From Candidatus Poribacteria bacterium (GTDB lineage Bacteria > Poribacteria > WGA-4E > WGA-3G), in the NCBI GenBank assembly GCA_028820635.1, contig JAPPIG010000084.1, positions 124,001 to 188,000 on the forward strand: DNA of 64,000 nt, given 5' to 3'. The notes under the pieces are model-generated. The model searched no databases and was not told the origin of the DNA. It worked only from the letters and a program-made list of their open reading frames with translations. Both the position numbers and the translations under genes were made by a program. How positions within the stretch are numbered: the first letter of the stretch is position 1; each line of letters begins with the position of its first letter. Below are positions 1 to 10,120 of the stretch, piece after piece.

Positions 1-2
1 TT

Positions 3-398
3 TCATTTTCAGCATACCACGGAAAAGTTGTGTTACTCTATTTTTGGTCACTGCATGGCTATGGCGATCAGGAAATAAGACATGTGAAAACGGTTCACCA
101 AAAATACCATGACAAAGGTTTTGGATTTATCAATGTGAACGTTGAGGGATTCAATAGCGAAAGGGCGTTCCGTGAAAGTATCAGAAATCGGAACATGCCT
201 GGACAACAAATTTATGACGGTCCCGGCGGTAGGTGGGACGGTCCACTTGCTCAACAATTTGGTATTCAAGATGTGCCTGCACTTGTGTTAATTGATACTG
301 ATGGAAAAGTTATTGAGGCACGATACGGAAAAGTACATTCACCTGAAGCATGGGGTGCGAAATTGGAAAAACTTGTCGGCGCACATCTTAAGGGGTAA
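3..398 (+). CDS. C-terminal part of a thioredoxin-like (TlpA/AhpC-TSA fold) protein, truncated by the window start
   Basis: The frame is open upstream of the listed ORF start (SFSAYHGKVVLLYFW...). 'VPALVLIDTDGKVIEARYGKVHS' is thioredoxin-like and is closely paralogous to the C-terminus of the next gene. Confidence 0.75.
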   Translation, partial: SFSAYHGKVVLLYFWSLHGYGDQEIRHVKTVHQKYHDKGFGFINVNVEGFNSERAFRESIRNRNMPGQQIYDGPGGRWDGPLAQQFGIQDVPALVLIDTDGKVIEARYGKVHSPEAWGAKLEKLVGAHLKG

Positions 399-484
399 TT
401 TAAAACATCTTATAAGTAAATTGAGTTTTCACTTCAATCTGAAATTAACGTGCTTTCTTGTAAACAAAGTATAGGAGAACTATT

Positions 485-2872
485 ATGACCGATAAATACA
501 ATTCCACAGATTTCTGGTATACCTTTATCAATTCACTCTATAACGAGGGGCTCTCAGCCGGAAAAGGTGAATTGGAAATGGATGAGGAGATGCAGGAAAA
601 ACTTCTTGTTTATCTTAAAGAAAAGATTGAGGTAGGACTCACGAATGGACAAACAGCACTCCCTCCCGGTCTTCATAATTACTTTTGGCGTTTCACCGAG
701 GAGATACTCCCTAAAATACAAACATTAGCAGATGGTTTTCTCAAAACAGATTCGGACAACAGCGCAGCATCCATAATTCTCACATTAGTAAAACGGGCAG
801 ATTGGGAATCCCAACGACCATCTCTTTTAGATATTAATATGGAGTCAATTCCGAATGATCCGTGTATGAATTTAGCAATTATTGATGAGTACAGGAGTAG
901 CCACGGTTGTTTTGGTGATTTCGAGAAACAAGGCATTATCCTCAAGGTACTTGAAAATCTGTATTCGTGGGGAAAACAACAAAACAATAACGTTCGTTAT
1001 CAGGAAGCAAGGTCATTTTATTGGGGACATAGGATAACCCCCTACACAGTCTATAAGCACCTTAAAGATAAACTCATGGATTTTAAGGAGGGCCTGGAAA
1101 ATCCTGAACGTTCGGAGCGGTGTAGAAATCAAATTGAAAAGTGTAACGCGTTGATTAAGAAGTGTAGAGATTTGGTTCCTATGGAAAATGCTGCATTCCA
1201 GAAAAATTTGGCACAACAATCGGAAGACCAAGAAGACTTAGTCAATGCAATGTCCGATAATACAGATATATGGGAAGCGTATCTGAAATCGCTTGAAGAC
1301 AGTCAAAATGCGCCGTCAAGAAGACTCACACAGAATGAACAAGAACATCTTCTGGAGTATTTGAAGACAAAAATTGAAGCAGGAGTTGTTGACGGACAAA
1401 CGAGATTGCCATTGCAACTCCCAGAATATATTCCAATTTTCCCTGAAGCGATGCTTTTGGAACTCCGTGAATTCGCTGAAGAAGTGCTCAAAACGCAGCC
1501 TGACAACGGTGCAGCAGCAAAGATGTTAGCAATCATTGTGAAGAAAAGTGAATCCCCGTTCCTTGAACAAGCAATAGAGTTGTTACCTAACGATACTGAA
1601 ATTTGCTATTTGGCAATTAAACGTTACAGTGAAAGTATCGGTAATCGTCATGACCCACTGTTTGAATTGACGCTTTCAGCACTTGAAGAATTGTTTGAAA
1701 GGGCACAACGGCAAGATGAATCCAAATTGTATCATTGGCTTATAAAACTCTACAACGAAATAGGTAGAACTCCATGTCATATCTATCGGAAACTGATGCA
1801 ACAACCAGAGGGGAATGCAGAACTGATAGAAAGGTGCCAACTTCTGATTAATCAAACGGAACAGTCATTTAAGCAACGCCTTGAAGAAGATGCTGACGAT
1901 TGGTACGCTTTACGCGGACTCGGGGATATTTATCAAACAATGGGTGATACCGAATTGGCAAGTAAATATCCGTGGAAGCCACATCCAGAATTTAGATGGA
2001 CTCAAAAGGCATGGGAGGGATTATTTCTTCCCGATTTTACCGTAACCACTCTTGATGGCACAGAAATTTCTTTCTCTGATTTCAAAGGTAAATTAGTATT
2101 ACTCAATTATTGTGCATGGTGGTGTGGACCTTGTGAAGGAGAAATACCATATATCAAACAGGTCTACGAAGAACATCATGAGAACGGATTTGAAGCCATC
2201 CGCATTAGTATAGATGAAAGTGAGGAGGATCTTCGTAAGCATATTGAGGAACATGAAATTCCCGGGGTACAGGTTTTTGGAAATTATAGCATGACTAACG
2301 GACCTGCAAAGTATTACGGTATTTATTGGGTTCCATCCCATTGGTTAATTGATCGAGATGGGAAGATCATTTCTGTTGATTCCAGGCAAGATCCTTTGGT
2401 GAGAATAGTCAATTGGACAGAATCGACACGGGTTAGTGAAATAGTTCCCGATTTCTCAGCGGTTGATATAGATGGAAATCCAGTTTCACCCTCTGCATTT
2501 CGAGGGAAAGTTGTTTTACTCTATTTTGGTTACCCTGAACAAGTGCTAACGTGTGTAGACACAATTTATCAGAAATACCATGTTAAGGGATTTGACGTTA
2601 TTGGCGTCAGCGTTATAGGGTGGTCAAACGAAGAAGCATTGCGTAAGAGAGTGCATGAAAAAAACTTTCTGGGACAACACATCTATGATGGTCGCGGTAT
2701 GGATGGTCCATTGGCACGCCTATTTGGTATGGACCTATGGCGGGAACTCCCAGCAATTGTGTTGATTGATAAGGATGGCAAGATAATTACGTCACGATAC
2801 GGAAAAGTACATTCAACTGAAGAATGGACTGCGAAATTGGAAAGGCAGGTTGCTACACATCTTGGACTATGA
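485..2872 (+). CDS. Large protein with duplicated N-terminal helical modules and two C-terminal thioredoxin-like (TlpA family) domains
   Basis: 'LLNYCAWWCGPCEGEIPYIKQVYEEH' is a TlpA WCGPC motif. A second thioredoxin-like domain ('GKVVLLYFGYPEQVLTC...PAIVLIDKDGKIITSRYGKVHS') lacks CxxC. Confidence 0.8.
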   Translation: MTDKYNSTDFWYTFINSLYNEGLSAGKGELEMDEEMQEKLLVYLKEKIEVGLTNGQTALPPGLHNYFWRFTEEILPKIQTLADGFLKTDSDNSAASIILTLVKRADWESQRPSLLDINMESIPNDPCMNLAIIDEYRSSHGCFGDFEKQGIILKVLENLYSWGKQQNNNVRYQEARSFYWGHRITPYTVYKHLKDKLMDFKEGLENPERSERCRNQIEKCNALIKKCRDLVPMENAAFQKNLAQQSEDQEDLVNAMSDNTDIWEAYLKSLEDSQNAPSRRLTQNEQEHLLEYLKTKIEAGVVDGQTRLPLQLPEYIPIFPEAMLLELREFAEEVLKTQPDNGAAAKMLAIIVKKSESPFLEQAIELLPNDTEICYLAIKRYSESIGNRHDPLFELTLSALEELFERAQRQDESKLYHWLIKLYNEIGRTPCHIYRKLMQQPEGNAELIERCQLLINQTEQSFKQRLEEDADDWYALRGLGDIYQTMGDTELASKYPWKPHPEFRWTQKAWEGLFLPDFTVTTLDGTEISFSDFKGKLVLLNYCAWWCGPCEGEIPYIKQVYEEHHENGFEAIRISIDESEEDLRKHIEEHEIPGVQVFGNYSMTNGPAKYYGIYWVPSHWLIDRDGKIISVDSRQDPLVRIVNWTESTRVSEIVPDFSAVDIDGNPVSPSAFRGKVVLLYFGYPEQVLTCVDTIYQKYHVKGFDVIGVSVIGWSNEEALRKRVHEKNFLGQHIYDGRGMDGPLARLFGMDLWRELPAIVLIDKDGKIITSRYGKVHSTEEWTAKLERQVATHLGL

Positions 2873-2901
2873 TAAAATAGAAAGTAGGAGGGATAACCGT
2901 T

Positions 2902-3360
2902 ATGGCATATTTTATTACTGACGAATGTATAGGATGTTTGCAGTGTTTATGTAAATGCCCGGTGGATGCAATTACTGGTGATCGTGGTAAATTGCACATT
3001 ATTGACCCGGATGTGTGTATTGATTGTAGTGCATGTGGCATGGTATGTCCAGTGGAAGCAATTCACGACCAATTCGGTGAAGTGTGTAAATTTATCCCTG
3101 AGCGTAAGCATCGTCCCATCGCCGTTATTTACGAAGAACTTTGCTCTGGCTGCGATTTCTGTGTACAAATCTGCCCGTGGGAGTGCCTTGAAATTATAGA
3201 CCCGAATACAAATCAACATGCTGATAGTTTCTTTGGTATCTGTGAACTTGTGAAACCGAAGGATTGTGTCGGTTGTCTGCTTTGCGAAGAAGTTTGCATC
3301 AAAGACGCTATCCGAGTCGAATCACCCGTGTTATTGGAACTTGCAGAAGCTGCTGATTGA
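2902..3360 (+). CDS. Polyferredoxin-like 4Fe-4S protein with four clusters
   Basis: Four CxxCxxCxxxC motifs: CIGCLQCLCKCP, CIDCSACGMVCP, CSGCDFCVQICP, CVGCLLCEEVCI. Confidence 0.85.
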   Translation: MAYFITDECIGCLQCLCKCPVDAITGDRGKLHIIDPDVCIDCSACGMVCPVEAIHDQFGEVCKFIPERKHRPIAVIYEELCSGCDFCVQICPWECLEIIDPNTNQHADSFFGICELVKPKDCVGCLLCEEVCIKDAIRVESPVLLELAEAAD

Positions 3361-3401
3361 GATTTACCGATATACCATAGGTTTATAAGTTTCCTATAAA
3401 C

Positions 3402-3440
3402 AAAGAACCCCAACCCATTTATCGTGGGTTGGGGTTCTTT
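3402..3440. terminator. Rho-independent (possibly bidirectional) terminator hairpin
   Basis: Perfect 16-bp inverted repeat AAAGAACCCCAACCCA / TGGGTTGGGGTTCTTT with a 7-nt loop, between the ferredoxin gene and convergent tRNAs. Confidence 0.85.
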
Positions 3441-3449
3441 ATTGGAAAA

Positions 3450-3524
3450 TACCCCCGACGAGATTTGAACTCGTGTCGCCGCCGTGAAAGGGCGGTGTCC
3501 TTGGCCAGGCTAGACGACGGGGGC
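3450..3524 (-). tRNA. tRNA-Glu (TTC)
   Basis: The reverse complement GCCCCCGTCGTCTAGCCTGGCC...CCGCCCTTTCACGGCGG...GAGTTCAAATCTC...CGGGGGT folds as a cloverleaf with anticodon TTC. Confidence 0.93.
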
Positions 3525-3540
3525 ATATAGAAAAATTAGA

Positions 3541-3613
3541 TGAGCCGTACAGGAGTCGAACCTGTGACCACCTGATTAAAAGTCAGATGCTCTACCAGCT
3601 GAGCTAACGGCTC
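3541..3613 (-). tRNA. tRNA-Lys (TTT)
   Basis: The reverse complement GAGCCGTTAGCTCAGCTGGTAGAGCATCTGACTTTTAATCAGGTGGTCACAGGTTCGACTCCTGTACGGCTCA is a full cloverleaf with anticodon TTT. Confidence 0.95.
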
Positions 3614-3711
3614 AAATCCACAACATATAATGATACATCCATTTTGACCAAATGTCAAGTTAAAATGCAAAACTTAGAAGATATATTGTGGGAAAGTTTA
3701 GTGAGGTATTC

Positions 3712-5049
<1,338 letters not shown>

Positions 5050-5078
5050 CTACGAATTCCATTGAACGCACGAAGAAA

Positions 5079-5474
5079 TTAACGTTTGGAGAATTGGAAT
5101 CTTGCCCGTGCGCCTTTCTGTCCATATTTTTTGCGTTCTACCATCCGTGGATCACGTGTTAAAAACCCACCTTTTTTTAGAGGCGGCTTCAACGATTCAT
5201 CTGCCTTAACAAGTGCACGCGCCAAACCGTGTGAAATAGCACCAGCTTGACCGGTATTTCCTCCGCCACGGACATTCACGTGGACAGCGAATTCACCGGT
5301 TCGCTCAACGTGCTCAATAGGTCGACGAGCAGCTTGCACATGATCAGAACGGTCGAAGTATTCCTCAATGGGTTTTTTATTAACGAGAATACCGCCTTCA
5401 CCACCTGGGATAATTCGGACGCGTGCCACAGAGGTTTTACGTCTACCAGTGCCCCAATATTGTTCAATAGCCAT
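5079..5474 (-). CDS. rpsI: 30S ribosomal protein S9
   Basis: [14 protein letters not shown]...[19 protein letters not shown]...[27 protein letters not shown]. Confidence 0.97.
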   Translation of the reverse strand: MAIEQYWGTGRRKTSVARVRIIPGGEGGILVNKKPIEEYFDRSDHVQAARRPIEHVERTGEFAVHVNVRGGGNTGQAGAISHGLARALVKADESLKPPLKKGGFLTRDPRMVERKKYGQKGARARFQFSKR

Positions 5475-5489
5475 ATATTTCCTCAACTG

Positions 5490-5927
5490 TTAAAATGTTA
5501 AAACTTCCGGTTCCTGTGCCTGATGCGGATGGTTGGGGCCAGTGTAAACCTTTAATCCCTTCATCAATTTCGCCCCGAGACTGTTTTTAGGCACCATCCC
5601 TTTGACTGCAGTTGTAATAATAAATTCCGGACTGCGTTCCATCTGTTCATTGAAAGTTCGATATCTGTCACCACCAGGATAACCGCTATGTCGAAAATAG
5701 GTTTTCTGCTCAGCTTTATTTCCTGTGACAACGACCTTTTCGGCGTTAATCACAGCAACACGATAACCTAAATCCGCATGTGGTGTAAAACCGGGGTCGT
5801 GTTTCCCTCTCAGCACTTGCGCGATTTGGGATGCTAAACGTCCGAGTACCTGCCCGTCCGCATCCACGACGTACCATTTAATCTGTTTATCGGATTTAGG
5901 AAAAAAAGTTTTTGTTTTCAATACCAT
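5490..5927 (-). CDS. rplM: 50S ribosomal protein L13
   Basis: KWYVVDADGQVLGRLASQIAQVLRGKHDPGFTPHADLGYRVAVINAEKVVVTGNK. Located immediately upstream of rpsI, the canonical order. Confidence 0.97.
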   Translation of the reverse strand: MVLKTKTFFPKSDKQIKWYVVDADGQVLGRLASQIAQVLRGKHDPGFTPHADLGYRVAVINAEKVVVTGNKAEQKTYFRHSGYPGGDRYRTFNEQMERSPEFIITTAVKGMVPKNSLGAKLMKGLKVYTGPNHPHQAQEPEVLTF

Positions 5928-5989
5928 AATTCTTACCTTCTCTAAAAATGCTTGCATTCCTAATGATACTTGTTCACATGCATAATTGT

Positions 5990-6018
5990 ATTATACTATA
6001 AAAAGCATAGGTTGTCAA
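5990..6018 (-). promoter_or_regulatory. Sigma70-type promoter driving rplM-rpsI
   Basis: On the minus strand: TTGACA, 17-nt spacer, TATAAT; exact consensus hexamers about 60 nt upstream of the rplM start. Confidence 0.8.
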
Positions 6019-6042
6019 AATTAAATAGATTATGTCACACAC

Positions 6043-6072
6043 TTGACAAAAAAATGTGTCTTGTGATAAAAT
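6043..6072 (+). promoter_or_regulatory. Candidate sigma70 promoter for the 6168-9599 gene
   Basis: TTGACA, 18-nt spacer, TAAAAT; divergent from the rplM promoter. Confidence 0.45.
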
Positions 6073-6167
6073 ATTAAAAATTGTCCTAATGTTACTATAC
6101 CATCTTTGAATGTTCAAAATCCAATAGTTAGCAAAAACTAATACCTCAAATTCCTCATATCAGAACT

Positions 6168-9100
6168 ATGAATCTATTACGAAATCTTATAGAACGTTGC
6201 CACGAACGGCATGAAAATCCGCTTCGGCAACGACAGACATTGATAAAACCTGCCATATACAATAAGGGTATTCCTTACGAGTATACCGTGTATTGTGCAC
6301 ATAGATACGCTGTGATTCTCCATGCTCTGGAGGAAGCAAGTATCTCCTTTATGCCAATAGGACGCGCACCAGAGAACGACAGAGGCCCAAGAGCATTGGG
6401 TAGTAAGTGGTATAGGCGGTTCTCAAAACGCCAAGTAACGGGTAGTTGGGAACCTCGACGGTGGCGTGAATCTTGGGGAATTCAGGTGTATACAGGTATT
6501 CCTTCCGAACGGTATGAGGCACGATGGCACGACATAAATTTTACATATCAAGCCATCTGCACTGCCCCTGATGCCATTATTACCTGTATTGAGGCACTTG
6601 CTGACGCTGTTGTGAATCCACTCCTGACAATGAGCAAATCCGGTGGACTTCGCTTTTCTTGCCGAATACCAGACTACCTACATCCAAAGATTGAAAAGGA
6701 AAGATTATATATTTGTAAACACACATCGGACAAGCAAGCCGTATACCTTGAAATCTTAGGAGAAGAAGGATACAACCGTTGGGATGCTCGTTATGAAATT
6801 CTCATGGGTGATTTGTTAGATCCGCCTATCATTTCAAGGGATATCCTCTTTGCGCCAATTGATGTCCTACGCGACGTACTTCACGAAACTATCCCCTCTA
6901 TGGAAAAGAAGCAGATATCTACACTGTCTAAGGCAGAATATAAGAAAAACTATACCACTACGCCATTTTCTCTCGGTACACGTAGACTTGATCTTGCAAG
7001 AGAAGCATTTGTTCGACGCGGTTTTTCTTATATTCATGAAAATAATGGCATTCACCAGTGGACACTAAACTTGGTGGAAGATCGTAACAAGAAAGTGTCT
7101 CTATGGGAACGTGACGGTACCGTGTGGATACAGGCATCTGTCCCCGACTTCGGACTACCAATTGAAGCTAAACCGATCACGGATGTCTGGGACGATACTG
7201 GAATTCTGCTACCTTCACCCCCTGGAGGGATACCGCTATCCGATGATTTTCTGGCGGTTCAACAAGGTAAATTGAGTCCGTTAGCGATAAAACGGTCTAC
7301 GCCTCTGCTACGTGAACAGGAAGATACGACAAAAAGTTATGGTATCTTAACAAAAGATACTTTTCAGATGCAGCGTTTTTTTAAAGGAAACGTCCGTATT
7401 CTCGGACTAATTACTGAGACGGGTGCGGAGGAAGACAGTGAAATAGCATCCTATCTTCCTGAGGGAAGCACTATATGTTTTAATACATCAACTATTGAAC
7501 AATCGGAAGAAGTAGAACGACTTTTAAAAAATAGAAACCTACCAAATACGCGTTGGAAGCCTCGGATGCATCTGTGGGAACAAGTGAAAGATATACCTAT
7601 TGACAAACGGATGACAAATCCCTTTAAACACGGAAATGTCTGTGAAGATCCTGAACGGTGTGATGCTTTGGAGGAAAAGGGTGGAGATCCGAGTGAAAGC
7701 ATCTGCCCACAGTGTCCCGTTTATACAGAGTGTCAACAACACGGGTATTTGTCACAATCTACTACTCTACGACGAGCGAACAGACAGATTTTAGCAAACC
7801 CTCAAATGTTTTTCAATCCACAATACGCTGAAGTGACAAAAGAAATCTTTGAACAAAGTGATGAAACAGACCGATTTTGTATTGTGGACGAGTCGAAAGT
7901 GCATGATCTATTTCTTAGATGTGAATTATCAATAAAGATGCTAAAAGACTGGGTTGTGAACTGGCAAGGAGAACCTTTGGGCAACTTTGCGAATTTTTTA
8001 TTGAATGCGCTTGAACTCAAGGGAAGGTTTTATGACGATTCAGTTAGACGGATACGTTCAGCGGTCCAGGCGTTTCAACGACAGGAGAAAGTAATCGTTC
8101 GGCAAATGTGCCAAGTTAATATCCGAGGGAGGGTCGTAGAACAAGGATTTGTTGATTCTGAAACCGGACAGCAATTGGCACGGTTTCATATAAAATTCGA
8201 AGGTGGTGCGAACGCTTACATTCCGTTAGACAATAACGCTGCGAATATTCTAAAGACAAAGCAACTCCCCTTTTTTTCGCTCCGATCCTTTGTAGTTAAA
8301 GAGGATATGAAAATCCCGATGTCAATGACACAAGCGATCCAATTAGGTATATTAAATACAGAAACAGTTGAATCCATACAGACTTTTCCTACAGTCTGTC
8401 CAAATCCGAACTGGACAGTCTGGCATCAATTGAAACGTTTCTTTGAACACTATACGAGAGATGAAGATGCACGGGTGAGGTGGGATAAGAAAGTACTTGA
8501 GTTTTGGATACCACCGATGCTGCATCCAAGCGTCAAATGTTTATTAATAACAACGCCAATCCTCCACGAACAACATCTCAATAGAATATTTCCAGATGAA
8601 ATAATTAAGTTCAGATACGTCGAGCCGACACCGTGGAAAAAGGAAAACAGAGTCTTTCAAATTCGTACAGGTCTCTATCCACGAGAAACGATTTTAGCCT
8701 ATAACGGTAACTGGGATGTGCTTGGGATTAGTGAAACAGGACAACGTTTTTTTGCGGGCATTTTGGCAGAAATTAAGAAAGACCCAAGTGTTTCACATGC
8801 GGTTATCACTTATGCTGGAGCAATTAGACAGTTAAAGGAAATTGTAGACAGAGAGAACGTCTATTTTCTAAAGCATTTTAAAAATATACAGGATTTTGAA
8901 AATATTAATGAGTGGAATGCTGTTCTTGAAAAAGCACAAGTTATCTGGATCGTCGGTGCACCCGAACCACCCCAAGGTAATATTTGGCGGCAAGCACAGA
9001 TTCTGTTTGGAAATGACGATCAACCGCTTTGTTATGAAAAGGATATAGAATCCGGCCTCTATAAAGATGAAAGGTTACAGGGTGTTTATGAACAGAATAT

Positions 9101-9599
9101 CGCTTTTTTACTCAGATCGACTATAAATTGCGCTGCATTGGACAGATCGTCAGGTAAAACAGTTGTTTTATTTTCTGGTTTGGCACTACCCGGTCTTACG
9201 GATAGACCTGAAACTCTCCTTTTTGATTGGGAAGATTTTGAGGTTGCCGATGGGCTTGATAGGCTACCTAAAGTGATTGCCACACGGCAGCGTTTTGAAA
9301 CAGAGCGAGCGAATCTAACTGCCAAATCAAGCAGGGAAAAAGTGGAAGAAGTTTTGGGATGTTCCTCAAGACAGGCAAACCGTTTCTTACAAAAACTTAG
9401 GGGTGGTGCTCCGCTACGGGTGCCTTTCCGCACACAAATACTCTCACTCCTGGCAGATGGGAAGAAAAAAACGACCGAATTGGTCAGCGCCATTGAAGGG
9501 AATCCAGAAGCAGTAAAAAATGAACTTACACGTCTCGTAGATAGAGGAGAAATTGTAAGAGTTCAACGAGGTGTCTACGATACACCAAGAAATCAGTAA
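6168..9599 (+). CDS. Large uncharacterised protein: Cys-rich motif followed by a DE-box-like 'IVDES' (possibly degenerate SF2 helicase-like), with C-terminal HTH/winged-helix
   Basis: 1143-aa ORF. Contains VCEDPERC...ICPQCPVYTECQQHGYLSQ...NPQMFFNPQ...RFCIVDES. The C-terminus 'VEEVLGCSSRQANRFLQKL...ILSLLADGKKKTTELVSAIEGNPEAVKNELTRLVDRGEIVRVQRGVY' is wHTH-like. No clear Walker A seen. Confidence 0.5.
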   Translation: MNLLRNLIERCHERHENPLRQRQTLIKPAIYNKGIPYEYTVYCAHRYAVILHALEEASISFMPIGRAPENDRGPRALGSKWYRRFSKRQVTGSWEPRRWRESWGIQVYTGIPSERYEARWHDINFTYQAICTAPDAIITCIEALADAVVNPLLTMSKSGGLRFSCRIPDYLHPKIEKERLYICKHTSDKQAVYLEILGEEGYNRWDARYEILMGDLLDPPIISRDILFAPIDVLRDVLHETIPSMEKKQISTLSKAEYKKNYTTTPFSLGTRRLDLAREAFVRRGFSYIHENNGIHQWTLNLVEDRNKKVSLWERDGTVWIQASVPDFGLPIEAKPITDVWDDTGILLPSPPGGIPLSDDFLAVQQGKLSPLAIKRSTPLLREQEDTTKSYGILTKDTFQMQRFFKGNVRILGLITETGAEEDSEIASYLPEGSTICFNTSTIEQSEEVERLLKNRNLPNTRWKPRMHLWEQVKDIPIDKRMTNPFKHGNVCEDPERCDALEEKGGDPSESICPQCPVYTECQQHGYLSQSTTLRRANRQILANPQMFFNPQYAEVTKEIFEQSDETDRFCIVDESKVHDLFLRCELSIKMLKDWVVNWQGEPLGNFANFLLNALELKGRFYDDSVRRIRSAVQAFQRQEKVIVRQMCQVNIRGRVVEQGFVDSETGQQLARFHIKFEGGANAYIPLDNNAANILKTKQLPFFSLRSFVVKEDMKIPMSMTQAIQLGILNTETVESIQTFPTVCPNPNWTVWHQLKRFFEHYTRDEDARVRWDKKVLEFWIPPMLHPSVKCLLITTPILHEQHLNRIFPDEIIKFRYVEPTPWKKENRVFQIRTGLYPRETILAYNGNWDVLGISETGQRFFAGILAEIKKDPSVSHAVITYAGAIRQLKEIVDRENVYFLKHFKNIQDFENINEWNAVLEKAQVIWIVGAPEPPQGNIWRQAQILFGNDDQPLCYEKDIESGLYKDERLQGVYEQNIAFLLRSTINCAALDRSSGKTVVLFSGLALPGLTDRPETLLFDWEDFEVADGLDRLPKVIATRQRFETERANLTAKSSREKVEEVLGCSSRQANRFLQKLRGGAPLRVPFRTQILSLLADGKKKTTELVSAIEGNPEAVKNELTRLVDRGEIVRVQRGVYDTPRNQ

Positions 9600-9642
9600 C
9601 CAACAATCAGATAAACCAACCGCTTCGTAAAATAAGGTCTTT

Positions 9643-9676
9643 AATCAATTGCCCCGATATATCGGGGCAATTGATT
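9643..9676. terminator. Perfect 34-bp palindrome, probable terminator
   Basis: AATCAATTGCCCCGATATATCGGGGCAATTGATT followed by TTT, downstream of the 6168-9599 stop. Confidence 0.75.
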
Positions 9677-10120
9677 TTTGGCAGTGATAACCTTCTAACA
9701 TTATCTATCATTTGCGGACTACCATAAGAGCGTTTGGTATTGATTACAGTGAAATAGTATCGGCAATGCAAGGAAAGCATGAGTTGCAACAGAATCGAAA
9801 ACGAATATATAACTTTTAACTTGCCTTGTCCAACAATCCATGTTAAACTGCACAAACTTGTAATGGTTCACTGTGTTTTTAAGGATTGCAAGAACAAACT
9901 TTCTTGAAACACCAACTTTTTTAACTTGCACCTATTTTATGGAATATGTTAAACTAATGACAATTGCCACATTTGAGGCAATTTTTAGTGAAATCCACCT
10001 AAAATTTAGGAATTATTCATAACGTGTTTCTAACCAAAGACATTAAAAAATCGCAAAATTAGTTTGAAATGTGGTAAACTCTATCGGAAAGTTACCCTTT
10101 TGTCTGAGGAGACGTTCAAA

